Assembly: GCF_041435195.1 (NCBI RefSeq) | Contig: NZ_CP108106.1 | Location: 6,735,501-6,799,500 of the forward strand | Reading direction: 5' to 3' | DNA from: Streptomyces sp. NBC_00224 | Lineage (GTDB): Bacteria > Actinomycetota > Actinomycetes > Streptomycetales > Streptomycetaceae | DNA length: 64,000 bases | Part shown: positions 9,006 through 17,773 of the stretch, piece after piece | Layout: each line of letters opens with the position of its first letter | Position numbering within the stretch: position 1 is the first letter of the stretch | The notes under the pieces: model-generated | The model's input: the letters and a program-made list of their open reading frames with translations, nothing else | Databases searched by the model: none | What the model was told of the DNA's origin: nothing | Translations under genes and position numbers: made by a program

Positions 9006-9821
9006 ATGGGTGACAAGCCGGATACCGGGACGAAGCAGGACGAGAAGCGGCTCGATCTGAGTGTGCCCCAGGTCGCGGGCAGTGCGCTCGCGGCGATCGC
9101 GGCCGCCGTGCTCGCCTCCAAACTCGGTGTCTACGGGACGATCCTCGGCGCCGGTGTGGTGAGCGTCGTCGCCACCTGCGGCGGCACGGTCTTCCAGCAC
9201 CTGTTCCGCCGCACCGGGGAACAACTGCGCGACGCCACCGTCCAGTCGCTGCCCAAGCCGCGCCGCGACCCGGGCTTTCCGGCGTACGAGGACACCCGCG
9301 AGGGCGAGTTCGGCGCGGCCACCGTGCACGGCACCCGGCTCCGGGGCTGGAAGCGGTCCGCGCTCGGCGCCGCCGTCGTCTTCGCGGTCGCGATGGGCGG
9401 CATCACCGCGTACGAACTGGCGTCCGGCGGCGAGCTGGGCGGTGGCAAGGGCGGCACCACCTTCGGCTCGGTGGTGAACGGCGGCGGGGGCGGCGGCAAG
9501 TCGTCGGAGAAGGACTCGGAACCCGAGCGGCGCACCCCGCACACACCCGGCACGGGCGCCGACGGGGGCACGTCCTCGTCGCCGGACCCCGGGAAGGGAA
9601 CCGGCGGAACATCCACCACGGGCGCCACTTCGGGCTCGGGCGGCACCACCCCGGCACCCACTCCCACCCCCTCCACCGGTGGTTCGGGGTCCTCGGGCGG
9701 CACCCCGAGTCCGCCGCCGACGCCCTCGCCGTCCACGGGCGGCGCGTCCACCGGCTCGGGCACCGCCACCCCGGGCACCGGATCGGGAGCGGGGTCGGCG
9801 GCGACCCCGCCCGCGACGTAG
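9006..9821 (+). CDS. Conserved actinobacterial membrane protein with low-complexity extracytoplasmic tail
   Basis: A 271-aa protein of unknown function. A hydrophobic Ala/Gly/Val segment lies near residues 20-60 and a second transmembrane helix near 118-138 (SALGAAVVFAVAMGGITAY). The rest (about 140-271) is a disordered Gly/Ser/Thr/Pro tail. This layout suggests a small cytoplasmic loop and an outward-facing flexible tail. I recognise no domain. It is convergent with the lactone oxidase gene at 9826 (4-bp gap). Confidence 0.75.
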   Translation: MGDKPDTGTKQDEKRLDLSVPQVAGSALAAIAAAVLASKLGVYGTILGAGVVSVVATCGGTVFQHLFRRTGEQLRDATVQSLPKPRRDPGFPAYEDTREGEFGAATVHGTRLRGWKRSALGAAVVFAVAMGGITAYELASGGELGGGKGGTTFGSVVNGGGGGGKSSEKDSEPERRTPHTPGTGADGGTSSSPDPGKGTGGTSTTGATSGSGGTTPAPTPTPSTGGSGSSGGTPSPPPTPSPSTGGASTGSGTATPGTGSGAGSAATPPAT

Positions 9822-9825
9822 GACG

Positions 9826-11145
9826 TCAGTCGCCGAGCACCCGGCGCAGATACGCGTTGCCGAACAGCCGGTCCGGGTCGAGCCGGTCGCGCAGCGCCGT
9901 GAACTCGCCGAAGCGCGGATAGGCCTCGGCGAAGTACTCGGCGTCGCGGGTGTGCACCTTGCCCCAGTGCGGACGGCCCGCGTGCGCGGTCATGATCCGC
10001 TCCACGGCGGTGAAGTACGCCTGGTACGGCGTGCCCTTGTACATGTGCACGGCGATGTACGCGGTGTCCCGGCCCGACGCCGTGGAGAGCGCGATGTCGT
10101 CGGCCGGGGCGGTGCGCACCTCGACCGGGAAGCTCACCCGCAGGTTCGACCGCTCGACCAGCGCCCGCACTTCGCGCAGCGCCGCCACGACGGCCTCGCG
10201 CGGCAGCGCGTACTCCATCTCCACGAACCGCACCCGGCGCGGACTTGTGAAGACCTTGTACGGAATGTCGGTGTACGTACGGGCGGAGAGGGCGCGGCTG
10301 GAAACCTTGGCGATCGCGGGGATCGTCGCGGGGACGGCCCGGCCCAGTGAACAGACGACCTGGAAGAGGCCGTTGGACATGAGCTCGTCCTCGATCCAGC
10401 CACTCACCCTGCCGGGCGGGGCGGCGGGACCGGCGCTGCGGTTGTTGCGCTTGGTGTTGCAGTTACCGGTGTGCGGGAACCAGTAGAACTCGAAGTGCTC
10501 GTTCTCGGCGTGCAGCGCCTCGAACTCCGAGGTGACCTTGTCGAAGGTCATCGGCTCCTCGCGCGCGGTGAGCAGGAACTCGGGCTCCACGGCGAAGGTG
10601 ATCGCCGAGACGACCCCGAGCGCCCCCAGCCCGATCCGGGCCGCCGCGAAGACGGCTCGCTCTTCATCGGTTCCCTTGGCCGAGCACTTCAGGACCGAGC
10701 CGTCGGCCGTGATCAGCTCAAGTCCCGTGATCTGTGCGGCTATCGAGGCCGAGTCGCGGCCGGTGCCGTGGGTGCCGGTGGAGGTGGCCCCGGCCACCGT
10801 CTGCTCCATGATGTCGCCCATGTTGGTGAGCGAGAGCCCCTCGCGCGCGAGGACCGCGTTCAGCCGCTTCAGGGGCGTGCCCGCCTCGACGGTCACCGTC
10901 ATGGCCGTACGGTCGATCTCCCGGATGCCGGTGAGCAGATCCGGACGTATGAGCACGCCGTCGGTGGCGGCGGCCGTGGTGAAGGAGTGGCCGGTGCCGA
11001 CCGCCTTCACCTTCAGACCGTCCTCGGCCGCCCGGCGCACGGCGGCGGCCAGTTCGGCCACCGAGGCGGGGGAGACCTCCCGCACCGGCCGGGCCGTGAC
11101 GTTGCCCGCCCAGTTACGCCACGTGCTGCTGCTCGCTCCGCTCAT
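9826..11145 (-). CDS. FAD-linked sugar-lactone (D-arabinono-1,4-lactone-type) oxidase
   Basis: A 439-aa flavoprotein of the PCMH/ALO family. GTGHSF at residues 50-55 contains His53, the usual covalent FAD attachment site. The C-terminal HWGKVH (near 390) matches the ALO-family HWxKxH signature. It oxidises sugar lactones or alditols with O2; which of L-gulonolactone, arabinonolactone or xylitol cannot be decided. The start overlaps the 3' end of the upstream MFS gene by 32 bp, so the two are probably co-transcribed and coupled. Confidence 0.85.
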   Translation of the reverse strand: MSGASSSTWRNWAGNVTARPVREVSPASVAELAAAVRRAAEDGLKVKAVGTGHSFTTAAATDGVLIRPDLLTGIREIDRTAMTVTVEAGTPLKRLNAVLAREGLSLTNMGDIMEQTVAGATSTGTHGTGRDSASIAAQITGLELITADGSVLKCSAKGTDEERAVFAAARIGLGALGVVSAITFAVEPEFLLTAREEPMTFDKVTSEFEALHAENEHFEFYWFPHTGNCNTKRNNRSAGPAAPPGRVSGWIEDELMSNGLFQVVCSLGRAVPATIPAIAKVSSRALSARTYTDIPYKVFTSPRRVRFVEMEYALPREAVVAALREVRALVERSNLRVSFPVEVRTAPADDIALSTASGRDTAYIAVHMYKGTPYQAYFTAVERIMTAHAGRPHWGKVHTRDAEYFAEAYPRFGEFTALRDRLDPDRLFGNAYLRRVLGD

Positions 11146-12352
11146 CTGCTCCGAGCCCCTCCCGTTGCGGCGCCGGCCTGCTCAGCCGGCGGTACCCCAG
11201 GAACGCCACCGCGGCCGCGAGCGCTCCCGACACGACGGGCACCAGATACCCCGAGCGCGCGCCCGCCGCGTCCACCACCCAGCCGGCGGCCGACGAGCCG
11301 AGCGCCACACCGACCGCCAGCCCGGTACCGGTCCAGGTCATGCCTTCGGTGAGCTTGCTGCGCGGTACGTGCTGCTCGACGAGGGCCATGGTGGTCACCA
11401 TCGTCGGTGCGATGGACAGGCCCGCGACAAAGAGCGCCACGGCCAGGAACGGCAGGCTCCCGGCCAGTTGGAGCGGGATCATACTCACCGCCATCGCACA
11501 CACTCCCACCAGCCACCTCGTGGCAGCGGCGCCCTTGAGGCGCAGCAGCCCGAACACCGCTCCCGCGAGGCACGAGCCCAGCGCGTACACGGCGAGCACC
11601 AGGCTGGCCGCCGCCTTGTGGCCGCGCTCGTCGGCGAAGGCCACGGTGACCACGTCGACCGCGCCGAAGATCGCGCCGGTGGCGACGAAGGTGGCGACCA
11701 GGACCTGGAGGCCCGGGGAGCGCAGGGCGGAGCCGCCGGTGTGGTGCTCGCGCGGGTGCGGCACGGGCTCGGTGGCGCGCTGGGCGGTCAGCCAGAAGAC
11801 GCCGACGACCAGGAAACCGGCCGCGATCAGCGGCCCCGCCTCGGCGAACCAGGCGGTGGAGAGCCCGATGGAGAGGATCGGCCCGACGATGAAGCAGAGC
11901 TCGTCGACGATCGACTCCCACGAGTACGCGGCGTGCAGGTTCTGCCCGTCGCCCCGGTAGAGCTCGGCCCAGCGGGCGCGGACCATGGCGCCGACGCTCG
12001 GCACACAGCCCGCGGCCGCCGCGAAGACGAACAGCGACCAGTCCGGCGCGCTCTGCTGGGCGCAGACGAGCAGCCCGGCGACGGCGGCCACCGCGGCGAG
12101 CGTGGCGGGGCGCAGCACCCGGCGCTGGCCGTGCCGGTCGACCAGGCGCGAGATGTACGGGCCGAGCACGGCGGCCGACATCGCGAGGGTCGCGGAGAGC
12201 GCCCCGGCCAGGCCATAGCGGCCGGTGAGCTGGGAGACCATCGTGACGATGCCGATGCCCATCATGGACAGCGGCATCCGGCCGAGCAGCCCGGCCGCGG
12301 AGAACCGCTTGGTGCCGGGGGCGGCGAAGATCGCGCGGTACGGACTGGGCAT
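11114..12352 (-). CDS. MFS transporter
   Basis: A 412-aa major-facilitator protein with about 12 hydrophobic segments. The loop between helices 2 and 3 carries the MFS signature region SRLVDRHGQRRVLRP (~68-82). The sequence resembles putative drug or sugar exporters of the DHA type. ATG 12352 is preceded by GGAG. The gene overlaps the downstream oxidase by 32 bp, suggesting export or uptake linked to the sugar-lactone metabolite; that link is inference. A 22-bp imperfect palindrome lies 41 bp upstream of the start. Confidence 0.85.
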   Translation of the reverse strand: MPSPYRAIFAAPGTKRFSAAGLLGRMPLSMMGIGIVTMVSQLTGRYGLAGALSATLAMSAAVLGPYISRLVDRHGQRRVLRPATLAAVAAVAGLLVCAQQSAPDWSLFVFAAAAGCVPSVGAMVRARWAELYRGDGQNLHAAYSWESIVDELCFIVGPILSIGLSTAWFAEAGPLIAAGFLVVGVFWLTAQRATEPVPHPREHHTGGSALRSPGLQVLVATFVATGAIFGAVDVVTVAFADERGHKAAASLVLAVYALGSCLAGAVFGLLRLKGAAATRWLVGVCAMAVSMIPLQLAGSLPFLAVALFVAGLSIAPTMVTTMALVEQHVPRSKLTEGMTWTGTGLAVGVALGSSAAGWVVDAAGARSGYLVPVVSGALAAAVAFLGYRRLSRPAPQREGLGADERSEQQHVA

Positions 12353-12392
12353 GGGGGCTCCGGCGGCCGGCTCAACCGTGTGGCTGAAGCGT

Positions 12393-12414
12393 GTAATTAA
12401 TAGCTAAAGCTTAC
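12393..12414. promoter_or_regulatory. Candidate operator over the MFS promoter
   Basis: An imperfect palindrome reads GTAA-N4-TAGCTA-N4-TTAC in an unusually AT-rich stretch. On the minus strand it overlaps a plausible promoter: TTCAAC, then 17 bp, then TTAATT. A direct repeat ACACCGTAA (14-bp period) adjoins it upstream on the minus strand. No regulator gene is adjacent. Confidence 0.45.
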
Positions 12415-12544
12415 GGTGTTGAAGTTACGGTGTCGGGTGCCACCGGCGCACGCGGTTTTCCGGACCGCCCGGTGCGCGCTCTCCTCTCGCCCCCGTTCCC
12501 GGCCGGTTCCGCGGTTGTCAGTGGCGGATGGCAGGATCGATGTC

Positions 12545-13696
12545 ATGTCCGATCTGCGCGATCAAGCTCCCGGAGCGGCCGCCGACGCGGCTCCGTACGA
12601 CGCCCTGCTGCTGCTCTCCTTCGGCGGCCCCGAGGGCCCCGACGACGTGGTCCCGTTCCTGGAGAACGTGACGCGCGGCCGGGGCATCCCCAAGGAGCGG
12701 CTCAAAGAGGTGGGGCAGCACTACTTCCTGTTCGGCGGGGTCAGCCCCATCAACGAGCAGAACCGCGCGCTCCTGGACGCGCTGCGCGAGGACTTCGCGA
12801 AGAACAGCCTGGACCTCCCGGTCCACTGGGGCAACCGGAACTGGGCGCCGTACCTGACGGACACCCTGCGCGAGATGGCCCTGGCGGGCCACCGCCGTAT
12901 CGCCGTGCTCACCACCAGCGCCTACGCGTCGTACTCGGGCTGCCGCCAGTACCGCGAGAACCTGGCGGACGCGCTGGCCGCGCTGGAGGCGGAGGGCATC
13001 GAGCCGCCGCGCGTGGACAAGCTGCGGCACTACTTCAACCACCCCGGCTTCGTGCGCCCGATGATCGACGGCGTCCTCGCCTCGCTGGCCCGGCTCCCCG
13101 AGGAGGTCCGGGCCGGCGCCCACCTCGCGTTCACCACCCACTCGATCCCGGACGCCTCCGCCGACACCTCCGGCCCGGCCGAGGAGCACGGGGAGGGCGG
13201 CGCCTATGTGCGCGAGCACCTGGACGTGGCCCGGCTGATCGCCGACGCGGTGGCCGAGGAGGCCGGGGTCGAGCGGCCCTGGGAGCTCGTCTACCAGTCC
13301 CGCTCCGGCGCCCCGCACATCCCCTGGCTGGAGCCGGACATCTGCGACCACCTGGAGACGCTGCACGGCAAGGACGTGCCCGCGGTCGTGATGGTGCCCA
13401 TCGGCTTCGTCTCGGACCACATGGAGGTCCTGTACGACCTGGACACGGAGGCCACCGCCAAGGCCGCCGAGCTCGGTCTGCCGGTCGTGCGGTCGGCCAC
13501 CGTCGGCGCGGACCCCCGGTTCGCCGCCGCCGTGCGCGAGCTCGTCCTGGAGAGAGCGGCGGCCGAGCGCGGACAGCGCGTCGAGCGCTGCGCCCTCGGC
13601 GCGCTCGGCCCCTCGCACGACCTCTGCCCGGTCGGCTGCTGCCCGGCCCGCGCCCCCCGGCCCGCCGCGGCCGGCGCCGACAGCCCGTACGCGTAA
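12545..13696 (+). CDS. hemH: Ferrochelatase (coproporphyrin-type, actinobacterial)
   Basis: A 383-aa enzyme inserting Fe(II) into a porphyrin. Actinobacterial members act on coproporphyrin III (CpfC). Motifs include [12 protein letters not shown] near the N-terminus, [21 protein letters not shown] with the metal-site His, and [17 protein letters not shown] with the catalytic Glu. The C-terminus has four closely spaced Cys (RCALG...DLCPVGCCP), typical [2Fe-2S] ligands. ATG 12545 is preceded by AGGATCG; an ATG at 12540 is out of frame. An inositol-phosphatase gene follows 10 bp later. Confidence 0.93.
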   Translation: MSDLRDQAPGAAADAAPYDALLLLSFGGPEGPDDVVPFLENVTRGRGIPKERLKEVGQHYFLFGGVSPINEQNRALLDALREDFAKNSLDLPVHWGNRNWAPYLTDTLREMALAGHRRIAVLTTSAYASYSGCRQYRENLADALAALEAEGIEPPRVDKLRHYFNHPGFVRPMIDGVLASLARLPEEVRAGAHLAFTTHSIPDASADTSGPAEEHGEGGAYVREHLDVARLIADAVAEEAGVERPWELVYQSRSGAPHIPWLEPDICDHLETLHGKDVPAVVMVPIGFVSDHMEVLYDLDTEATAKAAELGLPVVRSATVGADPRFAAAVRELVLERAAAERGQRVERCALGALGPSHDLCPVGCCPARAPRPAAAGADSPYA

Positions 13697-13706
13697 GGAG
13701 CGACGA

Positions 13707-14537
13707 ATGACCGCGCACCACACCGCTGCTCAGCAGGACGAGCACGCCGGGAACACAGAACTGCTGACGCTGGCCCTGGAGGCGGCCCGCCGGGCCGGGG
13801 CGCTGCTGCGGGACGGGCGCCCGGACGACCTGGGCGTCGCCGCCACCAAGACGAGCTCCATCGACGTCGTCACCGAGATGGACATCGCCGCCGAGAAGCT
13901 GATCACCGGCTTCCTCTCCGAGCGCCGCCCCGACGACGGCTTCCTCGGCGAGGAGGGCGCCTCCAGTGAGGGCACCAGCGGGATCCGCTGGGTCATCGAC
14001 CCGCTCGACGGCACCGTCAACTACCTGTACGGACTGCCCACTTGGGCCGTCTCCATCGCCGCCGAGCGCGACGGCGTGCGGGTCGCGGGCGTGGTCGAGG
14101 CCCCGATGCGCGGCGAGACGTACCACGCGGTGCTGGGCGGCGGCGCGTTCCTCGGCGAGCGGCGGCTGCGCTGCCGCCCGGCCGCCCCGCTCGAACAGTC
14201 CCTGCTCGGCACCGGCTTCGCCTACGTCCAGTCGGTCCGGGCCCACCAGGCGTCCGTCGTGCAGCGGCTGATCCCGCGGTTCCGGGACATCCGGCGCGGC
14301 GGCTCGGCGGCGATCGACCTGTGCGACGTGGCGGCCGGCCGCCTGGACGCGTACTACGAGCGCGGTCTGAACCCCTGGGACCTGGCGGCGGGCGACCTCA
14401 TCGCGCGCGAGGCGGGCGCCCTGACCGGCGGGCGCGCGGGCGACCCGGCCTCCCGGGAGCTGACGATCGCGGCGACCCCGGAGCTCTTCGGCCCGCTCCA
14501 GACGCTCCTGGAGGAGTACGGCGCCTGGCACGACTGA
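13707..14537 (+). CDS. Inositol monophosphatase family protein
   Basis: A 276-aa Mg-dependent phosphatase. Motifs are GEEGA (Glu ligand, ~residue 82), WVIDPLDGTVNY (~94-105, core metal site) and NPWDLAAGDLIAREAG (~223-238). Family members hydrolyse inositol-1-phosphate or related sugar phosphates (SuhB/ImpA). It lies 10 bp after hemH with AAGGAG upstream and is probably co-transcribed. A strong terminator hairpin follows. The M. tuberculosis suhB locus shares neighbours with this window. Confidence 0.9.
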   Translation: MTAHHTAAQQDEHAGNTELLTLALEAARRAGALLRDGRPDDLGVAATKTSSIDVVTEMDIAAEKLITGFLSERRPDDGFLGEEGASSEGTSGIRWVIDPLDGTVNYLYGLPTWAVSIAAERDGVRVAGVVEAPMRGETYHAVLGGGAFLGERRLRCRPAAPLEQSLLGTGFAYVQSVRAHQASVVQRLIPRFRDIRRGGSAAIDLCDVAAGRLDAYYERGLNPWDLAAGDLIAREAGALTGGRAGDPASRELTIAATPELFGPLQTLLEEYGAWHD

Positions 14538-14557
14538 GCCGCCCGCCCCCGGACAGC

Positions 14558-14596
14558 GGAGACCCCCGGCACCGTCCCGCGGTGCCGGGGGTCTCC
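14558..14596. terminator. Strong bidirectional terminator
   Basis: A perfect 16-bp inverted repeat (14558-14573 / 14581-14596) with a 7-nt loop lies between the convergent inositol-phosphatase gene and the small gene at 14606. Confidence 0.85.
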
Positions 14597-14605
14597 TCCG
14601 GCGCG

Positions 14606-14779
14606 TCAGTGTGCCGCGGCCGCCACCTCGACGCCGTGTTCGGCGGCGAGGCGATGAAGATCGTCGAGCTCGGCCTGCTCGACCTCCGCGAGGAAGTCGT
14701 CGCCGCTCTCACGAGCCTGCGTGAGGTCCGTCTCCGTGGCCCTGATGCGCTGCAGGAGTCCTGCGGTGAATGCGTCCAT
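14606..14779 (-). CDS. Small acidic helical protein (57 aa), conserved type
   Basis: A 57-aa protein predicted to be almost entirely helical: an amphipathic, Glu-rich segment from about residue 8 to 47, ending in an Ala-rich tail. GAGGGGG lies 8 nt before ATG 14779, supporting translation. It is divergent from cutR and convergent with the inositol phosphatase gene. I recognise no domain. Similar short proteins occur beside cutRS in other Streptomyces (from memory). Function unknown. Confidence 0.65.
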   Translation of the reverse strand: MDAFTAGLLQRIRATETDLTQARESGDDFLAEVEQAELDDLHRLAAEHGVEVAAAAH

Positions 14780-15173
14780 GATGCGCCCCCTCGTCGTGGG
14801 TCGTGGCGGGTGGCACGGGGGTGTGCCGACGGTGGTTCCACGATCACGAGCAGCGGGTAGTGGCATGCCACATACAGGGCGTGATCGCGGGTGTGCAGTC
14901 GTCCTCCCCAGGCCCGGTGTACGAGAAACCTCAACTCGCGCGGCAATCCCCGGAATTCCCGGGCGACCCGGGAAGCCGCAGGTCGGGCGGTGGCTGTGCG
15001 GCGGCATCGTCTTACCGCCGGTTTATGGCCGTAAGGGGCAGGATGGAAGCACACAGTCACTGCCTCAGCGCCCACAGAACTGCCCGTACGGGCTCAGGAA
15101 CCGCCCGCGCGGGCCCCAAGGGCGCCCACGGGGCATCAGCGGCCCGCGAGGGCTCACAGGAAGGAAAAGCGCC
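14780..15173. other. 394-bp intergenic region upstream of cutR and the small gene
   Basis: No gene is supported. It holds a perfect 12-bp palindrome GTGGCATGCCAC (14860-14871) and a GC/AATT palindrome near 14946-14963. Either could be an operator in this divergent promoter region; no known consensus was recognised. Confidence 0.5.
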
Positions 15174-15827
15174 GTGCGCGTACTCGTCGTCGAGGACGAG
15201 CAGCTGCTCGCCGATGCGGTGGCCACCGGACTGCGCCGGGAGGCAATGGCCGTCGACGTCGTGTACGACGGCGCCGCCGCCCTGGAGCGCATCGGGGTCA
15301 ATGACTACGACGTGGTCGTGCTCGACCGGGACCTCCCGCTGGTGCATGGCGACGACGTCTGCCGCAAGATCGTCGAGCTGGGGATGCCGACCCGGGTCCT
15401 GATGCTGACCGCCTCCGGCGACGTCAGCGACCGGGTGGAGGGCCTGGAGATCGGCGCCGACGACTATCTGCCCAAGCCGTTCGCCTTCAGCGAGCTGACC
15501 GCCCGGGTGCGGGCCCTTGGCCGGCGTACGACGGTGCCGCTGCCGCCCATCCTGGAGCGCGCGGGCATCAAGCTCGACCCCAACCGGCGCGAGATCTTCC
15601 GCGACGGCAAGGAGATCCAGCTGGCTCCCAAGGAGTTCGCGGTCCTGGAGGTGCTGATGCGCAGCGAGGGCGCGGTCGTCTCGGCCGAGCAGCTCCTGGA
15701 GAAGGCCTGGGACGAGAACACGGACCCGTTCACCAACGTGGTGCGCGTGACGGTGATGACGCTGCGCCGCAAGCTCGGTGAGCCGCCCGTCATCGTCACC
15801 GTGCCGGGCTCGGGATACCGGATCTGA
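15174..15827 (+). CDS. cutR: Two-component response regulator CutR (OmpR family)
   Basis: A 217-aa protein with a receiver domain and winged-helix DNA-binding domain. The acidic pocket is VEDEQ near residue 7, the phospho-acceptor Asp is in VLDRDLP (~residue 50) and the conserved Lys in LPKPF (~100). GTG 15174 is chosen from GGAAGGAAAA upstream. It is followed 5 bp later by its kinase. The pair and its position after hemH and the inositol phosphatase match Streptomyces CutRS, first described for effects on actinorhodin production and later linked to secretion or envelope stress. Confidence 0.9.
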   Translation: MRVLVVEDEQLLADAVATGLRREAMAVDVVYDGAAALERIGVNDYDVVVLDRDLPLVHGDDVCRKIVELGMPTRVLMLTASGDVSDRVEGLEIGADDYLPKPFAFSELTARVRALGRRTTVPLPPILERAGIKLDPNRREIFRDGKEIQLAPKEFAVLEVLMRSEGAVVSAEQLLEKAWDENTDPFTNVVRVTVMTLRRKLGEPPVIVTVPGSGYRI

Positions 15828-15832
15828 CCGCG

Positions 15833-17071
15833 ATGGCCACCACGCCCGCGCCCCCCACGGCGCCACCGAAACCGACCTGGGACCCCAGGGGAGCCGAGCC
15901 CCCCTTCCCGTGGGTGCGCCCGACCATCCGCATAAGGCTGACCCTGCTCTACGGCGGCATGTTCATGATCGCGGGCATTCTGCTGCTCTCGATCATCTAT
16001 CTGCTGGCGGCGACGGCGCTGCGCTCCGGCAACACCCCGTTCAAGATCCTCAGCGGGCAGAACGTGACGGTGTCCAGCGGCAGCTGCCAGGTCCCGGCCA
16101 CGGGGATCGCCCAGGAGTTCAACGACGCGATCAGCAGGTGCATGGCCCAGCAGCGCCAGCACGCGCTGGACGACCTGCTGACCCGCTCGCTGATGGCGCT
16201 GCTCGGCCTCAGCGTCATCGCCTTCGCCTTCGGATACGCGATGGCGGGCCGCGTCCTGTCGCCGCTGGGCCGGATCACCCGCACCGCCCGCCGGGTGGCC
16301 GGGACCGATCTGAGCCGGCGGATCGAGCTGGACGGCCCGGACGACGAGCTCAAGGAGCTCTCGGACACCTTCGACGACATGCTGGACCGCTTGGAGCGGG
16401 CCTTCACCGCCCAGCAGCGGTTCGTCGCCAACGCCTCGCACGAGCTGAGGACCCCGCTGGCGATCAACCGCACGCTCCTGGAGGTCCACCTCTCCGATCC
16501 CGGGGCGCCCATGGAGCTCCACCAGCTGGGCAAGACGCTGCTCGCCACCAACGAGCGCAGCGAGCAGCTGGTGGAGGGCCTGCTGCTGCTGGCCCGCAGC
16601 GAGAATGAGATCGTCGACCGCAAGCCGGTCGACCTGGCCGAGGTCGCCTCCCGCGCCCTCGACCAGACCCGCGGCGAGGCCCAGGCCAAGGGCGTGGAGA
16701 TCCGCGGCGAGCTGGCGCCCGCGGTGGTCCAGGGCAACGGCGTGCTCCTTGAGCGGATCGCCCTGAACCTGGTGCAGAACGCCGTACGCTACAACGTGCC
16801 GGAGGACGGCTGGGTCTCGGTGACCACCGAGCTCAGGGACGGCCAGGCGGTCCTGCTGGTGTCGAACACGGGGCCGGTGGTTCCCGCGTACGAGATCGAC
16901 AACCTCTTCGAGCCGTTCCGGCGGCTGCGGACCGAGCGGACCGGCAGCGACAAGGGCGTCGGCCTCGGCCTGTCCATCGCCCGATCCGTCGCGCGGGCTC
17001 ACGGAGGCCGTATCATCGCGGAGCCCCGTGAGGGAGGTGGCCTCGTGATGCGTGTCACCCTGCCCGTCTGA
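15833..17071 (+). CDS. cutS: Sensor histidine kinase CutS
   Basis: A 412-aa membrane kinase. TM1 spans about residues 36-60 and TM2 about 118-138, enclosing a short extracytoplasmic sensor with exactly two Cys (85 and 103). A HAMP domain follows (~138-190), then the dimerisation/His box with His203 in NASHELRTPL, and an ATPase domain with N, G1 and G2 boxes (LVQNAVRYN, GVGLGLSIA). The Cys pair suggests disulfide or redox sensing outside the membrane, in keeping with what I recall of recent CutRS work. It forms an operon with cutR. Confidence 0.9.
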   Translation: MATTPAPPTAPPKPTWDPRGAEPPFPWVRPTIRIRLTLLYGGMFMIAGILLLSIIYLLAATALRSGNTPFKILSGQNVTVSSGSCQVPATGIAQEFNDAISRCMAQQRQHALDDLLTRSLMALLGLSVIAFAFGYAMAGRVLSPLGRITRTARRVAGTDLSRRIELDGPDDELKELSDTFDDMLDRLERAFTAQQRFVANASHELRTPLAINRTLLEVHLSDPGAPMELHQLGKTLLATNERSEQLVEGLLLLARSENEIVDRKPVDLAEVASRALDQTRGEAQAKGVEIRGELAPAVVQGNGVLLERIALNLVQNAVRYNVPEDGWVSVTTELRDGQAVLLVSNTGPVVPAYEIDNLFEPFRRLRTERTGSDKGVGLGLSIARSVARAHGGRIIAEPREGGGLVMRVTLPV

Positions 17072-17464
17072 GATGCTTTTCGATGCCATCGAGAAGTTCG
17101 CTTTGAGCGGAATTTTCGGGACCTGTTCCGAAGATATTCGTGTGTGATCAATCACAGGGACAAAATTCCGGCCATCTACTCTCCGTGATCAAGGCTTCTC
17201 CCGGAAAACCGGGAAAAGTCCGGGTTTCCGGGGGGTGAGATCACGGGAAGTACACGGGGTGGCGCCCGTGAAGTGCGACATTCGGACCGTGTACGGTCCC
17301 GATCGCCATCCAAGACGATCACTCTTGAGGAGTGCGGCTGGGTGTCGATTGAGTAACAGACCTTGATGTGAGGCAAAATCTCCGCCTCGGGTCGGGCACA
17401 AGTCCGGCCTCTCACGCGTTACGTGCGCTGGAGACACCGCAACCACCCAGAGGGGGAGAGCGAC
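17072..17464. other. 393-bp intergenic region between cutS and the DUF4193 gene
   Basis: No gene is supported. It is locally AT-rich (about 17090-17170). Apart from the hairpin at 17196-17217, it must hold the DUF4193 promoter: TTGAGT at about 17349 and CAAAAT near 17375 are possible elements, but their spacing is long. Confidence 0.4.
17196..17217 (+). terminator. Possible cutS terminator
   Basis: A short hairpin CCCGG-AAAA-CCGGG (17200-17213) is extended by T/A pairs on both sides, 125 bp after the cutS stop. It is weaker than the other hairpins of the window. Confidence 0.4.
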
Positions 17465-17761
17465 ATGGCAACGGACTACGACACCCCACGCAAGACCGAT
17501 GACGACGTCGATTCCGACAGTCTTGAAGAACTGAAGGCCCGGCGGAACGACAAGTCCGCCTCGGCCGTCGACGTCGACGACTTCGAGGCCGCGGAGGGCA
17601 TGGAACTGCCCGGCGCGGACCTTTCCAACGAGGAACTCGCCGTCCGGGTCCTGCCCAAGCAGGCCGACGAGTTCACCTGCATGAGCTGCTTCCTCGTGCA
17701 CCACCGCAGCCAGCTGGCCAGGGAGAAGAACGGCCAGCCGATCTGCCGCGACTGCGACTGA
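17465..17761 (+). CDS. DUF4193 family protein with zinc-ribbon-like C-terminus
   Basis: A 98-aa acidic protein of the DUF4193 family, conserved across actinobacteria. The N-terminal half is Asp/Glu-rich and probably disordered. The C-terminal half contains two Cys pairs (CMSC near 76-79 and CRDC near 94-97) that look like a treble-clef zinc site of DksA/CarD-associated type. AGGGGGAGAG precedes ATG 17465. Its neighbours dut, DUF3093 and DUF3710 recur beside it in Mycobacterium. The function is not established; a transcription- or ribosome-associated role is only a guess. Confidence 0.85.
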   Translation: MATDYDTPRKTDDDVDSDSLEELKARRNDKSASAVDVDDFEAAEGMELPGADLSNEELAVRVLPKQADEFTCMSCFLVHHRSQLAREKNGQPICRDCD

Positions 17762-17773
17762 TCAGGCACGTCC

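Noticed and set aside
14860..14871. Perfect palindrome GTGGCATGCCAC as a known operator
   Set aside because: Short enough to arise by chance in this GC-rich region and not matched to any regulator I know; mentioned only in the intergenic entry.
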